Below are positions 56,949 to 64,000 of a DNA stretch of 64,000 nucleotides, in pieces. This DNA comes from Legionella sp. (lineage in GTDB: Bacteria > Pseudomonadota > Gammaproteobacteria > Legionellales > Legionellaceae): positions 1-64,000 of the forward strand of contig JAOATK010000035.1 in NCBI GenBank assembly GCA_030158115.1. The letters run 5' to 3'. Within the stretch, counting starts at the first letter, position 1; the number at the start of each line of letters is the position of its first letter. The notes beneath the pieces were generated by a model that was not told the origin of the DNA, made no database searches, and saw only the letters and a list, made by a program, of their open reading frames with translations. The translations under genes were made by a program, and so were the position numbers.

Positions 56949-57245
56949 TTATTTGGCCTGCTCAATGACTTGGGGTACTAAATAAAGATTTTCTTCAAAA
57001 AAAGGGGCAAGTGCTTCTAATTCTGCAAGACAGTTCTCTTCAGTAACCACATCTGGTCTTAGACGCTGATGTGCCCCAATTGGATGAAATAGAGGTTCTG
57101 TTTCATGAGTATCAGTTGAGCGTAATTGATCAACAAAATTCATAATATCATTAATTTCTTGGATTAATTTAGGCGAGTGATCTAAGTCTATGTCTAGATA
57201 AGCTAAGTTCGCAAGCTCTTCTAGGTCTTTGGGGGAAATGTTCAT
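56949..57245 (-). CDS. gatC: Asp-tRNA(Asn)/Glu-tRNA(Gln) amidotransferase subunit C
   Basis: The small GatC subunit, 98 residues from the ATG at 57245 (a TTG at 57257 is a possible alternative start). It wraps around the GatA/GatB interface. [13 protein letters not shown] and the C-terminal block ([20 protein letters not shown]) are typical for the family. It begins the gatCAB operon. Confidence 0.93.
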   Translation of the reverse strand: MNISPKDLEELANLAYLDIDLDHSPKLIQEINDIMNFVDQLRSTDTHETEPLFHPIGAHQRLRPDVVTEENCLAELEALAPFFEENLYLVPQVIEQAK

Positions 57246-57363
57246 TGTAATATCCAAAAAGTAAACCCTGTATTATATAGAAGATGGACAAAGTTACAAA
57301 CTGTTTGATTTAATTGCTTTAAGAACCTCCAGATAAGAGAAAATCTTAACTGGAGGAATTTCA

Positions 57364-58863
57364 TTAATATCCAGCGCTGGCTGCCAAATGGGAGGGGGTG
57401 TCGACGGCATTTGGTTCGCTCTGGCGTGTTGAAGGAGCTGAAAATAATGAGGCATGTGTTGATTTGCGTAAGATAGATATAGACTCATGCATGCTACGAG
57501 TAATCCGAAATTGCGATTTAGCGCTAATATAAAAAACCTCATGGCGTGAGCTTATAGTATTATTTAGTTTTTCGTCCCAATGAAGTTCGTAAGTGATCAT
57601 ATCAGGAATTATACTTGTATCAGAAAAAATAGGCGTAGCAGACATCTTAATTTTGTCTATTTTTTTATTTTGGAGTTTACGTTTGATAAAGAACTCTATT
57701 CCATAAAGTGTATTGTAGTTTGCAGCAGAAGTGGTTGCTACTAAATTAATTAGCGGGTTAGTGTTTTTTTCAGATTTAATATCGCGTTCATCAGCTAAAA
57801 AATGGGCAATTAAATGGTACCAATGATATAATCTATTGGCTTCAGAGCCTATGTTAATCCCATGAGCTCTAAAAACATCTGCTGCGCTCGCACCCATTAT
57901 AGCCCTGCCTGATTTGTTTCTTTTGAGACCGTGCCGTTGAGCGATTTGTCCTCGTGTCGCAATGAAATGCACTGTTTGGGCTCTAGTACATTTTAGCTTA
58001 GGGAGCTTCGCACCCAGTTGTTCATTTGCAATTTCTTGAACTTCTAAAAGTCCTTTGCTTTTATCTGTGGCGCGTGGGGTTGCAGGTTTATATAAGGTTC
58101 CTGCATCCGTAGAGATGACAGGTCTTACTTTAGTTCTACCAGGGGTTGACATTGCCGGTACACGATACCCTCGGATGGGCGAACAAGGCACTAAAGGTAC
58201 AACTCTTACTCCAGAGGCTTCCATCTTATTTTCTATTGAGGGGTGCTGAGTATTTTTTGGATATATGAGTAGATTAGGTCCTTTATCGTTTGAGTGAAAG
58301 TGATAACGATTTCTTTTTCTTGGTGGCTCATCATCAGCTGAAAAATCGGCGACTCTTTTAGCCTTGCGATCAGGTTGTTTTTTTGTCAATGCGCATTCTA
58401 AAGTTTCAGGTTCTATTCCTAGGATATCGCTTAGAGTAGTTATGAAATAGGAAAGTGTCACTTGGCATTTTTTATCGTCCTTAAATTTAGAAAATAATGC
58501 ATTTAATTGTCTTTTTGATATTGACAGCCAATCTATATGCCTGGTTTGGAAAAAAGGGCGCTGCATAAAATCAATTAGTTCTAAAGAGCGTTCCTGTTCG
58601 CTTTTTAGAGCATCCCCAATTAAAGTTTTTGCCTCTTTATTTACACCATCAGTTTCGAACTTTTCAAGTGAAACAAATAGATCGAAAATTGACTCAGAGA
58701 CAAAATTAGTATGCGCACTAAGAAGGTTTACAAAAGCAATCTTTTTATCATCATCTTTTTCTTGAAAATACGCTTTACTAAAATGAATCCACTGATCTTC
58801 ATCTAAATTATCTGCAGGATTAAGTTGATCTAAGCGTTCTATAATTTTATCTATCATATTCAA
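57364..58863 (-). CDS. Orphan protein with bba-metal-nuclease-like domain and NLS-like motif
   Basis: A 499-residue protein with no signal peptide. Residues 1-160 are helical. A bipartite basic motif follows: RKAKR (166-170), 11 residues, then RKRNR (182-186), preceded by PP. Residues about 200-310 are Pro/Thr/Ser-rich linker. The C-terminal part has HLIAH (350-354), then N373 in NLVATTSAANYNTLYGIE with N382 and E390, and then KMSATPIFSDTSIIPDMITY, an order that resembles DNA/RNA non-specific endonucleases (His, Asn, Asn, Glu and the two strands after). It reads like a host-nucleus-directed nuclease, but no family was confirmed. The last 30 residues are Ser/Thr/Pro-rich. Confidence 0.65.
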   Translation of the reverse strand: MNMIDKIIERLDQLNPADNLDEDQWIHFSKAYFQEKDDDKKIAFVNLLSAHTNFVSESIFDLFVSLEKFETDGVNKEAKTLIGDALKSEQERSLELIDFMQRPFFQTRHIDWLSISKRQLNALFSKFKDDKKCQVTLSYFITTLSDILGIEPETLECALTKKQPDRKAKRVADFSADDEPPRKRNRYHFHSNDKGPNLLIYPKNTQHPSIENKMEASGVRVVPLVPCSPIRGYRVPAMSTPGRTKVRPVISTDAGTLYKPATPRATDKSKGLLEVQEIANEQLGAKLPKLKCTRAQTVHFIATRGQIAQRHGLKRNKSGRAIMGASAADVFRAHGINIGSEANRLYHWYHLIAHFLADERDIKSEKNTNPLINLVATTSAANYNTLYGIEFFIKRKLQNKKIDKIKMSATPIFSDTSIIPDMITYELHWDEKLNNTISSRHEVFYISAKSQFRITRSMHESISILRKSTHASLFSAPSTRQSEPNAVDTPSHLAASAGY

Positions 58864-59147
58864 ATACTCACAATTTTATCATCCATGAATTGGGCATTTT
58901 TTGCCTTGTTGTTGTTTTTATTAGCTTTTTTATAATTAAAGAGCACTAAAGTCTTTTTGTGAGCTTGATGATAATGATTTGATCATAATATGGCAATATT
59001 TTTTTCAACTAAATCAAATGGGAATCATTTAACTAATTGAATTGGTTAAATAAAAATCGAAAAAAAAGATGATTTTTAGAAAATTGGAAGACTTTTAGTC
59101 AAATAAGTAATTTGTTTTTATTTTTCAATAAGATATGAGTTTGCTTG

Positions 59148-59741
59148 TTATTTGTACGATAGGTAGCGCTGATGTAACTTGTCTACTGATGCTTTTAATT
59201 CATCAACACCTTGATTATTGGTTATTAAATCATCAGCATGAATTTGGCGTAAAACGATGTCAGGTTGAGCTGTCAAAATAGCTAAGGCTTCCTTTTTATT
59301 GCATTTATCTCGTTTCATGACGCGTGCAATTTGCATCTTGGTAGGTGCTGTAATTAATAATATTCTGTTGATATAGGGATAGTTTTTTTTATCAATAAGT
59401 AAGGGAATTTCAACCATGCAATAGGGGGTAGTACTAGCCTCTATGCGTTTACTAATTTGCTGACGAATTAATGGGTGTAGTAAATTTTCAAGCCAATTTT
59501 TTTCAAGGGGATCAGAGAAAATAATAGTTCTAAGATTGGCTCGTTTTAGTTCTTTATTCTCATCTAAGAGAGAATGTCCATAGCGTGCAATTATTTCATA
59601 ATAAGCCGGCTGATTTTTTGCTGTTAGTTCGCGGGCGATTTGATCTGCGTTGATTATCTCAATTCCAAGGTTTGAGAATAATTTGGCAACCGTACTTTTA
59701 CCGCTCGCTATGCCTCCAGTTAAACCAACGCAATAGACCAT
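59148..59741 (-). CDS. coaE: Dephospho-CoA kinase
   Basis: CoaE phosphorylates dephospho-CoA, the last step of coenzyme A synthesis. The 197-residue protein starts MVYCVGLTGGIASGKSTVAKLF, the Walker A loop, followed by INADQIAREL and the CoA-binding EIPLLID. The LID region (IARVMKRDKCNKKEALAIL) is normal. It lies 8 bp downstream of a Cys-rich secreted protein gene on the same strand. The 284 bp to the gene downstream are AT-rich and empty. Confidence 0.95.
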   Translation of the reverse strand: MVYCVGLTGGIASGKSTVAKLFSNLGIEIINADQIARELTAKNQPAYYEIIARYGHSLLDENKELKRANLRTIIFSDPLEKNWLENLLHPLIRQQISKRIEASTTPYCMVEIPLLIDKKNYPYINRILLITAPTKMQIARVMKRDKCNKKEALAILTAQPDIVLRQIHADDLITNNQGVDELKASVDKLHQRYLSYK

Positions 59742-59749
59742 TTGTTCAT

Positions 59750-60172
59750 CTACCCATTTATGTTAGTGCAAGTCACTAAATTAACATAACATGTGTCTGG
59801 AACCGAGCTTTTTTGCTGGCAATAGGCTTTGGCTCCTAAGGCTGCATCGTATCGTTGAGAATATAGATCACTTCGCCAAGGATTCGCTTGTCTATCTAAA
59901 GCAAGACAGCTCCACATGGGTTTGATACTTACCCCTTGAATAAATTGCTCACAATTATCTGGCGTTGCTTTACAGGTCGTAGGTAATTGGCTTTGTTTTT
60001 TGCAGGCAGAAAAAGAATAATTTAATGCTACTTTTTGGTAGTCGCTCTGGGAGCTCCATTCTTTGTTAGAAGCATCATGTGTAATGCATTGCCAATAATT
60101 ACCGTCAGCGGCAAATCCTTGAGCAGAAATACTAAAGAGAAGTACAAAACAAAAGCCTATCCCTTGGTTCAT
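59750..60172 (-). CDS. Secreted protein with duplicated Cys-rich domain
   Basis: A 140-residue exported protein. From the ATG at 60172, which has GGAG 6 nt upstream, a signal peptide (MNQGIGFCFVLLFSISAQGFA) leads into two tandem copies of one unit. Copy 1 runs from YWQCITHDASNKEW to TPDNCEQF and copy 2 from MWSCLALDRQANPW to NLVTCTNI. Each has four cysteines in the same places (WxC, C at +30, TC at +9 to 10, C at +5). Disulfide bonding in the periplasm is likely. I do not recognise a family, and function is unknown. Confidence 0.78.
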   Translation of the reverse strand: MNQGIGFCFVLLFSISAQGFAADGNYWQCITHDASNKEWSSQSDYQKVALNYSFSACKKQSQLPTTCKATPDNCEQFIQGVSIKPMWSCLALDRQANPWRSDLYSQRYDAALGAKAYCQQKSSVPDTCYVNLVTCTNING

Positions 60173-60191
60173 TTGGTTCTCCATGGCTTTT

Positions 60192-60217
60192 GTAGGTTGA
60201 GTCGTGACCCAACCTAC
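60192..60217. repeat. Family B palindrome before the Cys-rich gene
   Basis: GTAGGTTGAGTC and GACCCAACCTAC pair with one mismatch around GT, and a T run follows. It lies 20 nt upstream of the Cys-rich protein start, on the side of the bioA 3' end, so it can serve as the bioA terminator. Confidence 0.7.
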
Positions 60218-60255
60218 TTTTTAAGTAATATTTCTTTAACTTAATGGCAGTGAGT

Positions 60256-61572
60256 TTACGTATAGGCTCTCTTTATAGAGTGTAGTGTGATTTCGGCTAA
60301 TTTCCCAATAATTTCATTATTTGTATTTAACGGAGGTAACCAATAGAGGGTATTTCCAATGGGTCTTATTAGCGCTCCATATTCTAAGGCATGTTCATAA
60401 ATTTTCGAACCGATGCGCCCTTGATCGTTATTTTCTAAATCAGCAGCCACTATGGCTCCAAGTCCACGGACATTAGTGAGCTTGCCAGAACACCTCGCTA
60501 CCTCTTGCAAACAGGTGAGCATGTAATCTCCGAGAGATTGGGCATGCTTTATTATTTCCTCATCGCGCATGGTTTTTATGGTGGCCAAAGCAGCACTCAC
60601 TGCGAGGGGATTTCCACTGTAGGTATGCGAATGTAAAAAAGAGTTACCACTGGAGTATTCATCATAAAATAACTCAAATATGGAACTATCAATCATCACG
60701 CAGCTTAGGGGGATTGAGCCAGAAGTTAAACCCTTAGACAAACAAATTAGATCAGGGTCAATTCCTGCATGATTTGACGCAAGCCATTCGCCTGTGCGTC
60801 CCCAACCCGTCATAATTTCGTCAGCAATCAGATAAATATTATTCGCTTTAGCCCATAGAGCTAATTTTTTTAAAAAGGCAGCACTATAACACAGCATGCC
60901 TCCTGCTCCTTGTACTAAAGGCTCGACAATAAGGGCGCAAACTTTTGCGCTTACTTGCATTAATTGAGCCTCTATTTTTTGCCAATGATCATCACAGCTC
61001 TCCCAAAGAGGATCCTCTTTTCCAGAAACATAAGGGATGTTCTCAATAAAGTGGCAGGTAACGCCAAATGATTCGTAGGGTGCTTTGTAAATACCTAAGT
61101 CGCTCACGCTCATGGCCCCTAAGGTTTCACCGTGATAACTGTTTTTCAGTGCTATAAACTGGTTTTTATCTTTAAAACCCTTAATTTGATTGGCGTGAAT
61201 AGCTAATTTCATGGCTATTTCTACTGCACTAGAGCCATCACTAGCAAAGAAACTATGCTGTTTTTTGGTGATTTTAGTGAGCTCTTCTCCAAGCTCTACC
61301 AAAGAGGGATGCGTTGTATTAGCAGCAATAACATGTTCAAAACAACTAAGCTGATTGCTAATCGCATTGATTACTGCTGGATGTCCATGTCCTAAAGATT
61401 TACACCACCAGCTTGATATTCCATCAATTAAGGGACCTTTATTCGTATAAAGGTAACTGCCTTGGGCGCGATCAACCACAAGAGGGGGGCATGACTCAAA
61501 ATCTTTCATCTGAGCGCAGGGGTGCCAAATATGTTTTAGATCGCGTGTGATTAATTGTTCGGTGTTGACCAT
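60256..61572 (-). CDS. bioA: Adenosylmethionine-8-amino-7-oxononanoate aminotransferase
   Basis: BioA transfers the amino group of S-adenosylmethionine to KAPA, making DAPA. The 438-residue class III aminotransferase has WHPCAQMKDFE, GISSWWCKSLGHGHP, the block FASDGSSAVEIAMKLA, the DEIMTGWGRTG loop and the PLP lysine in LICLSKGLTSG. It is divergent from bioBFH, the same arrangement as in E. coli. The ATG overlaps the left half of a BirA-like operator. Confidence 0.96.
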   Translation of the reverse strand: MVNTEQLITRDLKHIWHPCAQMKDFESCPPLVVDRAQGSYLYTNKGPLIDGISSWWCKSLGHGHPAVINAISNQLSCFEHVIAANTTHPSLVELGEELTKITKKQHSFFASDGSSAVEIAMKLAIHANQIKGFKDKNQFIALKNSYHGETLGAMSVSDLGIYKAPYESFGVTCHFIENIPYVSGKEDPLWESCDDHWQKIEAQLMQVSAKVCALIVEPLVQGAGGMLCYSAAFLKKLALWAKANNIYLIADEIMTGWGRTGEWLASNHAGIDPDLICLSKGLTSGSIPLSCVMIDSSIFELFYDEYSSGNSFLHSHTYSGNPLAVSAALATIKTMRDEEIIKHAQSLGDYMLTCLQEVARCSGKLTNVRGLGAIVAADLENNDQGRIGSKIYEHALEYGALIRPIGNTLYWLPPLNTNNEIIGKLAEITLHSIKRAYT

Positions 61573-61594
61573 TTATGAAGATTTTGGTTGACAA
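61562..61594. promoter_or_regulatory. BirA-like biotin operator in bioA/bioB gap
   Basis: GTGTTGACC (61562-61570) and GGTTGACAA (61586-61594) are separated by exactly 15 nt, the geometry of the E. coli operator TTGTAAACC-N15-GGTTTACAA. The right half has one mismatch to the consensus and the left half three. It would block both divergent promoters when biotin is plentiful. The left half includes the first codons of bioA. Confidence 0.45.
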
Positions 61595-61615
61595 GAGATG
61601 GCGTCACTTTATCAT
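61588..61615 (+). promoter_or_regulatory. bioB promoter
   Basis: TTGACA (61588-61593) and TATCAT (61610-61615) are separated by 16 nt. The -35 element lies inside the right half of the operator-like repeat, so repressor binding would exclude RNA polymerase. The bioB GTG start follows 30 nt downstream with AGGGGT. Confidence 0.65.
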
Positions 61616-61645
61616 GTTCATCATTATAAACAATAGGGGTACCTT

Positions 61646-62593
61646 GTGACTGAAGTGAAAAAGCAGTGGTCAATTTCTGAAATTACAGCCATTTACGAAC
61701 AACCATTTAATGATTTATTGCATCATGCACATACCATTCATCGAGAAAATCACGAACCTAATTCACTTCAGTTTGCTACCCTATTAAGTATTAAAACGGG
61801 TGCTTGTCCTGAAGATTGTGGTTATTGTTCTCAAAGTGGGCATCATAAAACCCATGTGGAAAAAGAAAAGCTGATGTCAGTGAAAGACGTATTGAAAAGT
61901 GCTGCGGAGGCTAAAGAGGGTGGGGCTAAGCGATTTTGCATGGGAGCAGCTTGGCGTTGCCCACCTGATAAAGTCATGCCTGAATTAAAAGAAATGATCG
62001 AAGGGGTTAAAGCCTTAGGTTTAGAAACATGCATGACTTTAGGTATGCTAAATAAAGAACAGGCAACTTGTTTAAAAGAGGCAGGTTTGGATTATTATAA
62101 TCATAATATCGATACCTCTCCTTCTTATTATGAAAAAGTAGTAACGACACGTCAATTTAGTGAGCGACTAGACACCATAGAAAATGTGCGTTCTGCAGGG
62201 ATTAATGTGTGTTGTGGTGGTATTTTAGGTTTAGGTGAGACGCGAGAAGATCGCATTGAATTTTTATCCACTTTAGCCAACATGGAAAATCCCCCAGAAA
62301 GTGTTCCTATCAATCGTTTAATTCCAGTAGAAGGTACGCCGCTTGCTAAAGCTGAGCCTGTTGAGGGGATTGAATTAGTGCGTACTATTGCTGCTGCACG
62401 TATCTTAATGCCCAAAAGTGCCATTCGTTTAACTGCAGGACGTACGGCAATGAGTGATGAGTTGCAGTCCTTATGTTATTTTGCTGGTGCTAACTCGGTG
62501 TTTATTGGTGATGTGTTATTAACTGAAGAAAATCCACAACGAGCTAAGGATAAGGCTCTGTTTAATAAGCTGGGTTTAACTGAAATGGTTTAA
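61646..62593 (+). CDS. bioB: Biotin synthase
   Basis: BioB inserts sulfur into dethiobiotin. The 315-residue radical-SAM enzyme has [12 protein letters not shown] (the three cluster cysteines), then GAAWR, the [11 protein letters not shown] block and a [2Fe-2S] set with the conserved RLTAGR arginine. It starts with GTG behind AGGGGT. It is followed by bioF after 6 bp. Its length is slightly less than the E. coli enzyme (346), at the C-terminus. Confidence 0.97.
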   Translation: MTEVKKQWSISEITAIYEQPFNDLLHHAHTIHRENHEPNSLQFATLLSIKTGACPEDCGYCSQSGHHKTHVEKEKLMSVKDVLKSAAEAKEGGAKRFCMGAAWRCPPDKVMPELKEMIEGVKALGLETCMTLGMLNKEQATCLKEAGLDYYNHNIDTSPSYYEKVVTTRQFSERLDTIENVRSAGINVCCGGILGLGETREDRIEFLSTLANMENPPESVPINRLIPVEGTPLAKAEPVEGIELVRTIAAARILMPKSAIRLTAGRTAMSDELQSLCYFAGANSVFIGDVLLTEENPQRAKDKALFNKLGLTEMV

Positions 62594-62599
62594 TGACAT

Positions 62600-63745
62600 A
62601 TGTTTGCAGATAATAAAATTCAAGGCTATCTCCACCAGCTCGAGCAGCAAGGTTTATTGCGCAATCGATTGTTATTAGAACCTGTTGAATCACCTTTGGT
62701 TCATTTTGACAGCAATGATTATTTATCATTGACTCAAGATAAACGAGTCTCTGAAGGCTATCAACGAGGTTATGCTTTATATCCCAGTGGTAGTGGTGCA
62801 TCCATGTTACTCAGTGGTTATCATGCTAATCATCGCGCGGTAGAGCGGGCTTTTTCGAGGCTATTGGATGTAGATGAATGTGTTTTATTATCTTCAGGAT
62901 ATGCGGCAAATCTTGCAGTTACCTCCTTGTTTGCCAAGCTTAATATGCACACCTTTATTGATAAAGAAGTGCATGCTTCAGTTTATGATGGCTTGGCGAT
63001 AACAAAAGGCAATTACACGCGTTATTTTCATAATGATCTAGCTGACATAGCACGTAAAATGATTACGCATCCTAAAGAGTCTGTCTTAATGACAGAAGGT
63101 ATTTTTAGTATGAGTGGCCAAATAAGTCCTCTAGATAGGATAGCTGCCTTATGTCAAAAAAACCAAACTGATTTAGTAGTGGATGAAGCGCATTCCTTTG
63201 GGGTTATAGGAAAAGAGGGCATGGGAAGTGTCGCTTATCATGGGTTGACTCAAAATGAAGTGCCATTGAGAGTGATCCCATTAGGCAAGGCCTTTGCTGC
63301 TCAAGGTGCTTTAATTGCTGGGAAATCTGAATGGATTGCTTCCTTATTACAGGCCGGTCGCTCTTGTATATACTCTACGGCGATTAGCCCAGCTTTAAGT
63401 TATGGTTTATTAAATACGTTAGATATTGTAGTTAATGCAGAGGATAGGCGGTTAAAGTTAAGTCATTTAATTAATCTATTTCGCGAATTCATTAAAGAAT
63501 CTCCCTTTAACTGGGCAGACTCCTATACGCCAATTCAACAATTACGATTAGGGTGTCCGCATAGAGCACTGTATTACGCGCAAGAGTTGAAAAAAAAGGG
63601 GATTAGTTGTTGGGCTATTAGGCAACCTACGGTTAGTTTAAAGGAAACAGGCCTACGGATTATTTTAAATTATAATCATACGCCAGAGCAGTTAACTGCA
63701 TTATTTGCTTGTCTAGGTGCGCTTTATGAATATAAAAATCCATAG
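62600..63745 (+). CDS. bioF: 8-amino-7-oxononanoate synthase
   Basis: BioF joins pimeloyl-ACP and alanine to make KAPA. The 381-residue PLP enzyme includes [50 protein letters not shown] and the PLP lysine in [13 protein letters not shown]. It begins 6 bp after bioB and overlaps bioH by 20 bp, so the genes form one operon. The family average is 384 residues. Confidence 0.95.
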   Translation: MFADNKIQGYLHQLEQQGLLRNRLLLEPVESPLVHFDSNDYLSLTQDKRVSEGYQRGYALYPSGSGASMLLSGYHANHRAVERAFSRLLDVDECVLLSSGYAANLAVTSLFAKLNMHTFIDKEVHASVYDGLAITKGNYTRYFHNDLADIARKMITHPKESVLMTEGIFSMSGQISPLDRIAALCQKNQTDLVVDEAHSFGVIGKEGMGSVAYHGLTQNEVPLRVIPLGKAFAAQGALIAGKSEWIASLLQAGRSCIYSTAISPALSYGLLNTLDIVVNAEDRRLKLSHLINLFREFIKESPFNWADSYTPIQQLRLGCPHRALYYAQELKKKGISCWAIRQPTVSLKETGLRIILNYNHTPEQLTALFACLGALYEYKNP

Positions 63746-64000
63746 TTACGGTGCAGGTTTTCCTTTAGTATTATTCCATGGCTGGGGATTTGATAGTCAA
63801 ATTTGGATGAAATTAGTGCCACATTTGGCAGAAAACTATCAGGTGATTCTGGTTGATTTACCTGGTTTTGGCCAAAGCACCATGATGAGCTGGGAATTAT
63901 TTAAGCATCAATTAGTCAATCAACTCCCTAGAAAGTTCGCTGTATTAGGGTGGTCTATGGGGGGCTTGTATGCAACCCGTTTAGCTTTAGAGGAGTCAGG
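63726..64000 (+). CDS. bioH: Pimeloyl-ACP methyl ester esterase, 3' end outside window
   Basis: The first 91 codons are visible. BioH hydrolyses pimeloyl-ACP methyl ester to release pimeloyl-ACP. It has an alpha/beta-hydrolase start ([13 protein letters not shown]), VDLPGFGQS and the nucleophile serine in [10 protein letters not shown]. The ATG lies inside the last 20 bp of bioF. It continues past the right edge. Confidence 0.9.
   Translation, partial: MNIKIHSYGAGFPLVLFHGWGFDSQIWMKLVPHLAENYQVILVDLPGFGQSTMMSWELFKHQLVNQLPRKFAVLGWSMGGLYATRLALEES

Noticed and set aside
57294..57542. An 82-residue minus-strand frame overlapping the 3' end of the nuclease-like gene
   Set aside because: It overlaps that gene in another frame and extends past its stop. 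Its tail (INEIPPVKIFSYLEVLKAI) looks protein-like, so a frameshift at the 3' end is possible, but there is no direct evidence and no ribosome-binding site.

Overview
The window is AT-rich gammaproteobacterial chromosome and is best read as a member of the genus Legionella. The evidence is the combination of a complete type II secretion pseudopilin block in the lspFGHIJK order, an htpAB-type groESL pair, a divergent oxyR/ahpC-ahpD pair of the mycobacterial AhpC type, a dapA - small lipoprotein - QEGLA-protein cluster, and several large lysine/glutamate/glutamine-rich orphan proteins that look like Dot/Icm-type effector candidates. Species cannot be fixed from sequence reading alone.

Layout. 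1-9 kb is accessory: a truncated pseudopilin-like gene, orphan Legionella-type proteins, mltA, a polysaccharide deacetylase, a HAD-like protein and an Xre/RES toxin-antitoxin pair. 9-13 kb holds queF, a YggU-family gene, oxyR and the ahpC-ahpD-sodC oxidative stress cluster. At 13.2-13.7 kb a decayed rhuM gene sits against the 3' end of tRNA-Arg(CCU), the scar of an old integrated element. 13.7-23 kb has a Gly/His-rich membrane protein, a class II amidotransferase, nrdAB, a phosphodiester glycosidase, pmbA and a papain-like protease. 23.2-27.4 kb is the lsp pseudopilin operon. 27.5-35.9 kb carries glnA and its regulator glnE, with slt and rpe between them. 35.9-48.4 kb is housekeeping: rimO, dsbD, groESL with a sigma-32 promoter, dps, dapA, suhB, trmJ and a small Fe-S cluster set. 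48.5-52.9 kb has two orphan genes, one a 1289-residue coiled-coil protein. 53-57.3 kb holds fis, rnpB and gatCAB. 57.3-58.9 kb encodes an orphan protein with a nuclease-like domain and a nuclear-localisation-like basic motif. The last 5 kb are coaE, a Cys-rich secreted protein and the biotin genes bioA / bioB-bioF-bioH.

How genes work together. OxyR probably controls AhpC/AhpD, with SodC as a periplasmic partner. GlnE adenylylates GlnA, and the target tyrosine is present. LspF-K assemble the type II pseudopilus, and the protease encoded just downstream has a Sec signal and could be cargo. DsbD supplies periplasmic reductant. BioF, BioA and BioB act in sequence, and the bioA/bioB gap holds a BirA-like operator.

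The most interesting points are the orphan 499-residue protein (bipartite NLS-like motif plus a bba-metal-nuclease-like C-terminal domain), an IscU-like protein lacking all cluster-ligand cysteines, a lipoprotein at the bamC locus reduced to its N-terminal tail, a shared C-terminal membrane module in two orphan proteins, a 10-A tract in the abnormally long LspH leader, and two families of intergenic palindromes that supply stop codons to flanking genes.
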